Shown: positions 25,059 to 30,466 of the stretch, one piece after another
Numbering within the stretch: the first letter of the stretch is position 1
Layout: each line of letters starts with the position of its first letter
Source of the DNA: a virus
Length of the DNA stretch: 37,140 nt
Virus record (IMG/VR): IMGVR_UViG_3300022188_000004
Location: 1 to 37,140 of that record
Strand: one strand, 5' to 3'
Translations under genes and position numbers: made by a program
The notes under the pieces: generated by a model
The model's input: the letters and a program-made list of their open reading frames with translations, nothing else
Databases searched by the model: none
Told to the model about the DNA's origin: nothing

Positions 25059-25093
25059 GGGCATCTAGTTTATTATAAAGATGCCCCCTTTTT
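25059..25093 (+). terminator. Hairpin with + strand T-run
   Basis: GGGCATCT and AGATGCCC form a perfect 8-base stem (25,059-25,066 with 25,079-25,086), followed by CC and five T on the + strand. On the leftward coding strand the tail is only AATTTT. It therefore looks stronger against rightward (antisense) transcription. Confidence 0.6.
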
Positions 25094-25121
25094 GTTATAG
25101 ATTACCTGCTCCTTTCTAACC

Positions 25122-25147
25122 CCCCGCCAAACCGGCGGGGCCTTTTT
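25122..25147 (+). terminator. GC-rich hairpin with + strand T-run
   Basis: CCCCGCC pairs with GGCGGGG (25,122-25,128 with 25,134-25,140) around a 5-base loop, then CC and five T on the + strand, touching the leftward stop codon of the ring nuclease gene. It is an intrinsic terminator for + strand RNA, not for the leftward message. Confidence 0.65.
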
Positions 25148-25466
25148 ATGCCAACCTTTTGATTGCCTTCAACTCGTAAGGAAGAGCCTTCAGCTCCTCC
25201 TCACTGAGTACCTTGCCCTCAGGCAACCTCTGAAGCAGCTTAAAGCAAAGCGCCTCGTCGGTTACCTCATATTTTACCTGTGTCCGATTAACGGGGACAT
25301 CAACGCCAAGGAGCGCTGAAAGCACTTTTGCTGTTCCCTCGTGACCGACGGCAGAAGTAAAGTTGCCATCAGCCACCCACCTCTTTGCCTGCTCTAGCGA
25401 AACAGTCTTCATTTGATATAGCCCGTCATTGGGCAAAACTGTTGTGTTCATAATAAACTTTCTCAT
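25146..25466 (-). CDS. acrIII-1: AcrIII-1-like anti-CRISPR ring nuclease (DUF1874)
   Basis: This 106-residue protein matches the DUF1874 / AcrIII-1 family. These viral enzymes destroy cyclic tetra-adenylate, the alarm molecule of type III CRISPR, and so switch off its helper nucleases. The family pattern is clear: N-terminal FIMNTTVLPNDGLY, a VSLEQAKRWV helix, SAVGHEGTAKVLSALLG with the catalytic-type His42, then NR at 60-61, and QRLPEGKVL with Arg80 and Glu83 spaced as in the characterised archaeal-virus protein. The length is usual for the family. It is the first gene of the main leftward operon (GGGAGGAG site), as expected of a protein needed early. What I see is the motif set; activity is inferred. 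Confidence 0.88.
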   Translation of the reverse strand: MRKFIMNTTVLPNDGLYQMKTVSLEQAKRWVADGNFTSAVGHEGTAKVLSALLGVDVPVNRTQVKYEVTDEALCFKLLQRLPEGKVLSEEELKALPYELKAIKRLA

Positions 25467-25901
25467 TGTATCTCCTCCCTTTGAAATGTAATTTTCTCTC
25501 TCTGTTCACGCTATTCAATTGTCAAGGTTCAAGTCTACCTTACTACACCCAGCCTATATGTCAAGGGCCTTGGGAAGAAGTCTAAATTTTCAGAATTGTT
25601 CTACAATGAGGGCTAGAATTTCAGAGGCCGACCATGTTTCGGCAAGTTTTGCAAGTTGCCGGACTATTCTAAATGTTCTGGAATGTATACAGGACGGAAG
25701 GTTCTGGAAGTTCTGAATAGTCTGGAAATTCTGAAATGTACACACGTGTACTATGCCTTGATGTATGCAATTGTCAAGATGCACAATAAAAAATACCCAC
25801 ACAAACAAGCATTATGCTTGTCTATGTGGGTTGATATTATTTTATTTGGTTAGAAAAATACTAATGCCTATTATGTTATCGCCTGCTTTCTTTTGCTTTC
25901 T
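25467..25901. other. Noncoding region with TTCTGRA-like motifs between leftward units
   Basis: No convincing gene lies here. On the + strand 25,588-25,735 holds many close copies of TTC(A/T)GAA or TTCTGGAA, some back to back (25,701-25,735), resembling half-sites of the palindrome at 27,910-27,926. The leftward strand carries three TTGACA hexamers (ending near 25,525, 25,550 and 25,772) without a convincing -10 at normal spacing, so the operon promoter is probably here but is not pinned down. The terminator of the upstream unit is at 25,787-25,831. Confidence 0.6.
25787..25831 (-). terminator. Strong terminator of amidoligase unit
   Basis: A long hairpin: ACAAGCA/TGCTTGT around a TTA loop (25,805-25,821) inside an outer CCCACA/TGTGGG stem (25,796-25,830). 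Read leftward it is followed by TATTTTTTATT, so it is a strong intrinsic terminator ending the two-gene unit about 70 bases after its last stop. Confidence 0.88.
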
Positions 25902-26624
25902 TTATATGTCTACGTCGTAATATTCCCATGAGTATTTTACATCATTATTGCGCAAATAAGAGTAGTAAGAATATGGATATGTTGCATCGTATATGCTCAC
26001 GTTTTTCCATGCCTTACAATTGACCGAGTATCCACGGCCTAATTTTTTTGTGTCCAAAAAACGGAATAGCCTCGTTGGAAAACTGGACGCAAACAAGCAA
26101 TGGCCGCTCCATTGTGCTAGCTGACCGCTACCTTTTGCAACAAAAGGCACACCTTCTAAACATCCCACGAACACGCTTTCCATGTTCTCTGAAAGAAACT
26201 TTGCCACGTGCGTGGCATTTTGCGGGTTACCTGCAATGAAAAGAGAACGGAAAATTGCTTCTGTATCTGTAGTGTTGTAGAAACTTGCGAGCGTTAAGAA
26301 ATCGTATTCCGTGCCGTTCATCGCAAGACAAGAATTGCCATATACGTACGGATGGCAATTTTTGTCGCTTTTTTGACCGACGCTTGCTATTCTTGTGTGC
26401 CATATTGCGATATCGTAATCTTCATCAACCATTGCTTCATAGCTATGCCGTGCTGTAAAATGAAGGCCTTTTTCAAAATATACAATCTTGCGATTGCGTA
26501 CTAATACCAATCCGTTTCCATGGCCACCTGCTTCTTTCTCTAGATGAGCGAGCAGGTACTCCAAAGAATATGAATCATCGTATTCTAGCAAATCCTTCTT
26601 TTCCCCTAGCAATACTCTGCACAT
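25902..26624 (-). CDS. Class II glutamine amidotransferase (Ntn hydrolase)
   Basis: This 240-residue protein begins MCRVLLG, so removal of Met exposes Cys2 as the N-terminal nucleophile of class II glutamine amidotransferases. Other family motifs follow in order: GGHGNG at 33-38, WHTRIASVG at 75-83, NCHPY at 89-93 and AMNGTEYD at 101-108. It should release ammonia from glutamine or perform a related amide transfer. It starts one base after the amidoligase stop (TAACATG), so the two are made together, the expected pairing of an ammonia supplier and an amide-forming ligase. CpG-rich codons set this pair apart from the rest of the phage. Confidence 0.88.
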   Translation of the reverse strand: MCRVLLGEKKDLLEYDDSYSLEYLLAHLEKEAGGHGNGLVLVRNRKIVYFEKGLHFTARHSYEAMVDEDYDIAIWHTRIASVGQKSDKNCHPYVYGNSCLAMNGTEYDFLTLASFYNTTDTEAIFRSLFIAGNPQNATHVAKFLSENMESVFVGCLEGVPFVAKGSGQLAQWSGHCLFASSFPTRLFRFLDTKKLGRGYSVNCKAWKNVSIYDATYPYSYYSYLRNNDVKYSWEYYDVDI

Positions 26625-26625
26625 G

Positions 26626-27729
26626 TTATATCAACCGCCTTTCTTTCAGATAATCTATTAGAAACTTGTTTTTATTGCTTATTTCTATTAGCTCGTCAAT
26701 AAATTTTTTATCGCTTTGTTGTTTGACAGTATCTTCATCGTGTTGTATGCAATATCTTACAAGAGCATCGACTAATGACAGCGTAGCAATGATAGTCTGA
26801 TACTTTAACGTGCCGCGGAATATTCTTATTTCTACCGTGTGGTCGTTTGTTAGGTTTATTGCTCGATAACGATTAAAAAACGTAGCATCCTTGTTCTTTT
26901 TAATCTCATCTATTACGTCATATATATCATCTCCATATCTAGAGGCCCATCGCTCAAGCTGCGAGCGAGTACGGCGCGAAAATCTCAAGAAAAAGTCAAA
27001 ATGCAATTCGATGCAATTGAGCAGGTTTGCGATAGTCGTTTCGCTTAAAGGGGCCCTGGACACGTGCACATGAAGACCACACGTGCCGGCATCGTGCGAG
27101 CGATAACCTAATTCCACGGCCTTTTCGCAAAATGCTTCTAATCGTGGGAACAGGTTTTCCTTCATGTAGAGAAAAGACATGGGATGACACACAAGCTCAA
27201 AGCCATCGTCCAGGCTTCCGTCGTGCTTTGCGTACCATCCCTCACCGAGGATGTTTAGCAATTCCATTGCTTTGTCGACATCCTCACCGCCATCGTCGAG
27301 TTCGAGCTCGATGCCGTAAAAAACGCTTTCGTTTTCATTATCTAAGGAATAAAAACGAAAGCGTGGTTTAAAATTATATGAATAAATATAGTCGCCGTCG
27401 CCGTCGCTCTGTTCGACTATTTCATCATAGCAGTAGTGGCAATATACTTCATCATTAACCCATCGCGCATCCTCGCAATGCACAAATTCTCCACATCGGG
27501 TACATGTATAGTACCATCCGATGTAGCAATCGTCGCACATGAAATCGCCGCGGCTGTCGTAACGGCATGTTTCAACGTGCACCATTGTGCCACATATTGG
27601 ACAGCGCTCGAAATGCCTATTTAGGCACTCCTCGCACACAAGGCCATAGCCATCAATTTCCTGCATTGTACCGCTATCGAAATAGCGGCCGCAAACCTCG
27701 CAGCGCTCGAGCGCTTCGTTACTACTCAT
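26626..27729 (-). CDS. Amidoligase with three N-terminal zinc-ribbon-like repeats
   Basis: This 367-residue protein has two parts. Residues 10-100 hold three tandem CxxC-(17 or 18)-CxxC units (Cys10/13/32/35, 43/46/65/68, 76/79/97/100), a LIM-like or zinc-ribbon array. Residues about 135-310 match the Amidoligase_2 family, a glutamine-synthetase-fold COOH-NH2 ligase: GIELE at 139-143, KHDGS at 168-172, FELVCHPM at 177-184, GLHVHVS at 218-224 and VEIRIFRGT at 299-307. Such enzymes join a carboxyl to an amine using ATP, forming peptide-like bonds on proteins or small molecules. The zinc array probably selects the target, which is unknown. First gene of a self-contained unit with its own promoter and terminator. 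Confidence 0.87.
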   Translation of the reverse strand: MSSNEALERCEVCGRYFDSGTMQEIDGYGLVCEECLNRHFERCPICGTMVHVETCRYDSRGDFMCDDCYIGWYYTCTRCGEFVHCEDARWVNDEVYCHYCYDEIVEQSDGDGDYIYSYNFKPRFRFYSLDNENESVFYGIELELDDGGEDVDKAMELLNILGEGWYAKHDGSLDDGFELVCHPMSFLYMKENLFPRLEAFCEKAVELGYRSHDAGTCGLHVHVSRAPLSETTIANLLNCIELHFDFFLRFSRRTRSQLERWASRYGDDIYDVIDEIKKNKDATFFNRYRAINLTNDHTVEIRIFRGTLKYQTIIATLSLVDALVRYCIQHDEDTVKQQSDKKFIDELIEISNKNKFLIDYLKERRLI

Positions 27730-27762
27730 TTTTACCCGCCCCTCTCTATTTGATTTTATTCT

Positions 27763-27790
27763 ATCGTATCATTTCAAGCACAAAATGCAA
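27763..27790 (-). promoter_or_regulatory. Leftward promoter for amidoligase unit
   Basis: On the leftward strand TTGCAT (27,785-27,790) and TACGAT (27,763-27,768) are separated by 16 bases, a fair sigma-70 match about 35 bases before the ATG at 27,729. Spacing is slightly short. Confidence 0.5.
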
Positions 27791-27837
27791 GCATCCCACG
27801 AAAAGACTAAATCTTAAAAATATTCTGAATTGTATAC

Positions 27838-27869
27838 GGTTAAGGTCAGTAATGGTTAAGGTCAGTAAT
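27838..27869. repeat. 16-base tandem repeat x2
   Basis: GGTTAAGGTCAGTAAT occurs twice without a gap (27,838-27,853, 27,854-27,869), followed by looser GTCAAAGTCAAC and TTGGTCAAG copies. Probable protein-binding sites between the divergent promoters. Confidence 0.8.
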
Positions 27870-27909
27870 AGTCAAAGTCAACATTGGTCAAGAAATCCAG
27901 CAATTTGGT

Positions 27910-27926
27910 AAATATTCAGAATATTT
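27910..27926. promoter_or_regulatory. 17-base palindromic operator candidate
   Basis: AAATATTCAGAATATTT is a perfect palindrome around a central A. A related AAATATTCTGAAT site lies at 27,818-27,830, and similar half-sites occur before the second leftward unit (25.59-25.74 kb). It resembles a repressor or regulator operator. Confidence 0.6.
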
Positions 27927-27948
27927 GGTAATATTTGGGAATATTTGG
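27921..27948. repeat. Phased ATATTTGG repeats (10-base period, x3)
   Basis: ATATTTGG starts at 27,921, 27,931 and 27,941, exactly one helical turn apart, 23 bases upstream of the -35 box of the consensus promoter. This is the placing of an activator array or an UP-like element. Confidence 0.75.
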
Positions 27949-27971
27949 AATTGTAAAGAGTAGTTCCAATA

Positions 27972-28000
27972 TTGACACATTTTGCACTTTAGCGTATAAT
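27972..28000 (+). promoter_or_regulatory. Perfect sigma-70 consensus promoter
   Basis: TTGACA at 27,972-27,977 and TATAAT at 27,995-28,000 with a 17-base spacer, the full vegetative consensus. Transcription should start near 28,007 and read rightward into a long leader with no gene until 28,817. Confidence 0.88.
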
Positions 28001-28154
28001 GGGCCCATAGTGGGGTATTGCGTACTTGCGCAAATGCCCGCCGGTTGAATTTAGCCGGTTAAAGCTGCTAGTTTTAAACTTTCGCTGGCTTAAACGCCTC
28101 AAGAACTTCTCCAGCAACAACACAAAAACAACACGCCTTGGTGGTTATTTTCAT

Positions 28155-28239
28155 GCTCTGAAGCATGCAAGAAACAAGCTCGGGCATGCTTAAAGCTCTG
28201 AAGCATGCCAAATACTGCAAGCTAAGCTTTCAAGCATGC
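28155..28239. repeat. AAGCATGC iteron-like cluster
   Basis: AAGCATGC occurs at 28,161-28,168, inverted at 28,184-28,191, at 28,201-28,208 and at 28,232-28,239. The first and third are part of an exact 14-base repeat GCTCTGAAGCATGC 40 bases apart. Looser copies continue to 28,680. Confidence 0.8.
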
Positions 28240-28759
28240 AATCGGGTTTGTACATGGCTTAATGCAAGTTTAATTCCCGCTAGATACTGAAGCTTTTACA
28301 AAGCAAGGCATGAAGCATACCGGAACAGAGTAAGAGCATTGCTTAAACGATGATGTGTGAAGCTAGAGCAGGACTGAAGCTATGAAGCATGAAAGTAGAA
28401 GCGAGACAAAAACCATGTTTCATCACATAATCCTATTGTCCTACATTTCCTACCTGGTCTTAATACCAACTCTTAATACCTGCTCACAACAATGCTTTAC
28501 AGAGTTAAACCCTCCATGAAGCATAAACATGCTGGAAAGTAAGTCAATGCAACATAAAGTATGTTATGGGACATGCTGGGTATTAGGGTTGCTTTAATTC
28601 TGTGGAGGGTTGAATATACTGGTACTGGTAGGGGTACCATCCCCCAATTGAAGTGGCCGAGGCGGCTTAAAGCATACACACACTATACAGCAAATTTTTT
28701 GCAATTAATACACACCTAAACTAGGGCTTTGCTTGCAATTAACATGCATTCAGTTAATC

Positions 28760-28799
28760 GGTCGCAAATGGTCGTAATTGGTCGTAATTGGTGTTATTC
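28760..28799. repeat. 10-base tandem repeat GGTCGTAATT
   Basis: Four contiguous 10-base units, GGTCGCAAAT, GGTCGTAATT, GGTCGTAATT, GGTGTTATTC, end just before the ribosome site of the first rightward gene. They lie one helical turn apart and could bind a regulator. They also cover a false upstream ATG at 28,778. Confidence 0.75.
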
Positions 28800-28816
28800 T
28801 GTTAGAGGAGGAATTT

Positions 28817-29068
28817 GTGTTGAGGAAATGCATAGCTAAACCTAATGTTATTTTTGAGTTTATTCAGTGGGACGGCGACAACCTCACTGAAATTTCTGAG
28901 GAAGTTGGAGAATATTGCCGTATAGAAAATGGGCAATTGACCGTTGAAGGTAGAGTTGTTGGGCTAGGCGACTATATCGTCAAGACCCCAGAGGGTGAGG
29001 TTTATCCTTGCAACATTCATCTCTTCAGAAGCATCTTTCAAGATGCAATTCTTAATTCCTCGCTCTAA
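28817..29068 (+). CDS. Conserved small phage protein (LGDYIVKTPEGEVYPC family)
   Basis: The start is placed at GTG 28,817 (or TTG 28,820, better spaced) because GAGGAGG lies 5 to 8 bases upstream; the earlier ATG at 28,778 is in the repeat array. The roughly 83-residue protein has VIFEFIQWDGDN near its start and LGDYIVKTPEGEVYPCNIHLF near its end, a pattern widespread in Firmicutes phages. Function is unknown. First gene of the rightward unit. Confidence 0.8.
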   Translation: MLRKCIAKPNVIFEFIQWDGDNLTEISEEVGEYCRIENGQLTVEGRVVGLGDYIVKTPEGEVYPCNIHLFRSIFQDAILNSSL

Positions 29069-29108
29069 TTGTTGGCTTGTGTTAGTTGTAGTTAGCGCAA
29101 GTTTGGTT

Positions 29109-29138
29109 GCGTTAAGCTGAATTGGTTATGCTTAACGC
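29109..29138 (+). terminator. Hairpin after first rightward gene
   Basis: GCGTTAAGC (29,109-29,117) pairs perfectly with GCTTAACGC (29,130-29,138), followed by TATTTGCATTTT. A weak terminator or attenuator; the next promoter follows within 10 bases. Confidence 0.5.
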
Positions 29139-29141
29139 TAT

Positions 29142-29170
29142 TTGCATTTTGTGCTTGTTTGTGGTATATT
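29142..29170 (+). promoter_or_regulatory. Sigma-70 promoter
   Basis: TTGCAT (29,142-29,147), 17-base spacer, TATATT (29,165-29,170). It would start RNA near 29,177, only about 12 bases before the TTG start of the next gene. Confidence 0.65.
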
Positions 29171-29188
29171 CACTTAGGGGTGTTTATT

Positions 29189-29464
29189 TTGAAGTTAATA
29201 GCAGCTAGTCAATGGTTTAATTTAGGGGATATATCTGACATTGTTGGGCCTATTGAGTTGCTTTTTGAGGAACATGAGGATTACGTTTGCCCGTTTTGCG
29301 GAAGGCCGTTTAGCAGACATGGAGTAATCCGAGACACGTTAAGCATTGTTTGTCCTGGAAACTATGTAGCGTTTATAGAGGCCGATGACAAAGTTGAAGT
29401 TATATCTTGTTCGCCAGGGCTTTTACAAAAGACATTTCCGGCTAAAGAGGGAGAATATCTTTAA
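29189..29464 (+). CDS. Small protein with CxxC, probable zinc binding
   Basis: I place the start at TTG 29,189, after TAGGGGTG, because the ATG at 29,159 lies inside the promoter. The 91-residue product has CPFCGRPFSRHG near residue 33 and a further cysteine in LSIVCPGNYV, suggesting a single zinc site, then a beta-rich tail. Function unknown; lies between the small conserved gene and the putative RNA. Confidence 0.68.
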   Translation: MKLIAASQWFNLGDISDIVGPIELLFEEHEDYVCPFCGRPFSRHGVIRDTLSIVCPGNYVAFIEADDKVEVISCSPGLLQKTFPAKEGEYL

Positions 29465-29494
29465 TTTCCTTCCCTCTAATTGAGTGTTTTGATC

Positions 29495-29523
29495 TTGATT
29501 TTTACTAAACTTTATGTTATAAT
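29495..29523 (+). promoter_or_regulatory. Strong sigma-70 promoter before putative RNA and terminase genes
   Basis: TTGATT (29,495-29,500), 17-base spacer, TATAAT (29,518-29,523). It would drive a noncoding RNA at about 29,530-29,690 and the small basic gene behind it, and may feed the late genes by read-through. Confidence 0.78.
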
Positions 29524-29529
29524 TGCCGC

Positions 29530-29690
29530 GTGCCTACGGGTGGTAAGTAGAAAAGCCTGAACCGATTGGAAGCAAAGGAAGCAAAGAAAAGAAAAACCTT
29601 AAAACCATTGAGCAGAAAAACAAGTTTTTCTGCTTGTCGTAGTCGCTAACGCGACAACGACCCTCTAATTCATTTCTCTTTTTTAGTTTC
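29530..29690 (+). ncRNA. Candidate structured small RNA
   Basis: Downstream of the strong promoter there is no ATG frame for 200 bases. Instead there are two stable elements: a perfect 10-base stem AGCAGAAAAA/TTTTTCTGCT with a CAAG loop (29,611-29,634), and a two-part stem GTCG..GTCGC/GCGAC..CGAC with a TAAC loop (29,636-29,661). The 5' half is purine-rich (AAGCAAAGGAAGCAAAG). It does not resemble a tRNA. A 27-codon TTG frame exists but lacks a ribosome site. The ends are inferred. Confidence 0.5.
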
Positions 29691-29725
29691 TTTCTAAAAG
29701 ACAATTAAGCCTGGAGATGATTAAC

Positions 29726-29863
29726 ATGCCTGCTGGATATGAAAGGCTGAGAGATAAGTTTATCCGTGAAGGAATGTCCAAGAAAGCAGCACAGAAGAAA
29801 GCTGCAAGGATATGGAATGCCAAGCATAAGGGTAAGGAAACAGTAGGCAGAGGTAGGGAATAA
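29726..29863 (+). CDS. Small basic protein (45 residues)
   Basis: ATG 29,726 follows CTGGAGATGAT. The protein (MPAGYERLRDKFIREGMSKK...) is strongly basic and helical, with a KAAQKKAARIWNAKHKGK stretch, and probably binds nucleic acid. Similar short basic proteins occur next to terminase genes in many phages. Its stop overlaps the start of a large terminator stem. Confidence 0.72.
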   Translation: MPAGYERLRDKFIREGMSKKAAQKKAARIWNAKHKGKETVGRGRE

Positions 29864-29946
29864 CACCAATCACCTAAAGCAGGGTTACCTGTATAGCTTT
29901 TGCTATAGTGCATTATGCACCTTTAGGTTTTGGTGTTATTTTTTAT
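29862..29946 (+). terminator. Branched terminator before terminase
   Basis: Outer stems AACACCAA/TTGGTGTT and ACCTAAAG/CTTTAGGT close around two small hairpins, TATAGC/GCTATA and GTGCA/TGCAC, and are followed by ATTTTTTAT. It is a branched intrinsic terminator just before the small terminase gene, a likely control point for late transcription. Confidence 0.8.
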
Positions 29947-29962
29947 AAAGTGAGGTGACGCT

Positions 29963-30466
29963 ATGACGTCAAGCGTAATGAAGCCAATGCCGGAGAATGT
30001 CAAGAAGTGGTATGTCCGTTACAAGGCATTAGGTCCCGGGAGGAACCCTCACAGGCTTTGGAAGCAAATAAAAGATGAGCCTGGGCGTCCTACATATCGA
30101 ACAATATGTGCCTGGAATGAAAAGTACCAATGGGACGCCAGGATAACTGCAGAGTTGGCTACTGCAATGACAGTTGAGGCCAACCTTACCAATGAGGTTG
30201 ACACTGCTGTCTTAAACAAAGAGACTTTATTTGAGATAGACAGGGCTATTCGCTCTATAAGGGACAAGCCGGAGAAGACAGAGAAGGAAGTATTAAGCCT
30301 AACCAAGCTGGTGGAGCTTAGGGCTAAAATAGCTCAGAAAATAGACGACGCAGAAGAGAAAGACCGCTTTAAGGTTGTTATAGAATACGTCACAAAGATA
30401 CGAAACCAGCTGGAGGAAGAGTTCCGTGACAAAGTTAACATGGCTAAAGCCCAAGAAACTAGCTAA
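29963..30466 (+). CDS. terS: Terminase small subunit
   Basis: This 167-residue protein precedes the large terminase and has the usual small-subunit layout: an N-terminal HTH-like region (about residues 8-45, including NPHRLWKQIKDEPGRPTYRT and WNEKYQWDARI) and a long C-terminal coiled-coil (80-160) for ring assembly. It should recognise phage DNA for packaging. TGAGGTGACGCT precedes the ATG. The 3' end overlaps the large-subunit gene by 41 bases. Confidence 0.78.
   Translation: MTSSVMKPMPENVKKWYVRYKALGPGRNPHRLWKQIKDEPGRPTYRTICAWNEKYQWDARITAELATAMTVEANLTNEVDTAVLNKETLFEIDRAIRSIRDKPEKTEKEVLSLTKLVELRAKIAQKIDDAEEKDRFKVVIEYVTKIRNQLEEEFRDKVNMAKAQETS

Larger units (their letters stand above)
27730..28816. 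other. Noncoding divergent control region
   Basis: About 1.1 kb without a believable gene separates the leftward and rightward units. It contains the leftward promoter, a 16-base tandem repeat, a 17-base palindrome, phased 10-base repeats and a consensus rightward promoter, all before 28,001. Then comes a ~800-base potential leader carrying a cluster of AAGCATGC sites (28,155-28,239), looser TGAAGC copies to 28,680, an AACCCTCC/GGAGGGTT inverted repeat (28,508-28,611), and a 10-base repeat array next to the first rightward gene. Confidence 0.7.

Noticed and set aside
25520-25545. GGTTCAAGTC motif suggesting a tRNA T-arm
   Set aside because: The flanking bases do not pair into a T stem and no acceptor or anticodon arms are present.
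25590-25808. 72-codon leftward open frame
   Set aside because: It starts inside the strong terminator hairpin, has no ribosome site and covers the TTCTGRA motif region.
26333-26360. Perfect AATTGCCAT/ATGGCAATT hairpin with + strand T-run inside the amidotransferase gene
   Set aside because: It lies inside conserved coding sequence and points against the gene. Likely incidental, though it could stop antisense RNA.
27567-27911. 114-codon rightward open frame across the amidoligase start
   Set aside because: It is antisense to a well-supported gene and runs through the promoter and operator repeats; the composition is not protein-like.
28497-28679. 60-codon leftward frame in the long leader
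   Set aside because: No ribosome site, overlaps an inverted repeat, and no neighbouring leftward gene.
28649-28680. tRNA-like D-arm stretch (GTGGCCGAGGCGGCTTAAAGC)
   Set aside because: It resembles the 5' part of Ser/Leu tRNAs, but no anticodon stem or TTCGA-type T-arm follows. Probably chance or a decayed fragment, not a tRNA or attachment site.
29552-29647. 27-codon TTG frame (basic peptide) in the putative RNA
   Set aside because: No Shine-Dalgarno sequence, and the frame runs through both hairpins. A structured RNA explains the sequence better.
29061-29672. CTCTAATT repeated at three places (about 29,065, 29,473, 29,662)
   Set aside because: The motif is short, and one copy includes a stop codon. 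Not enough to claim a regulatory element.
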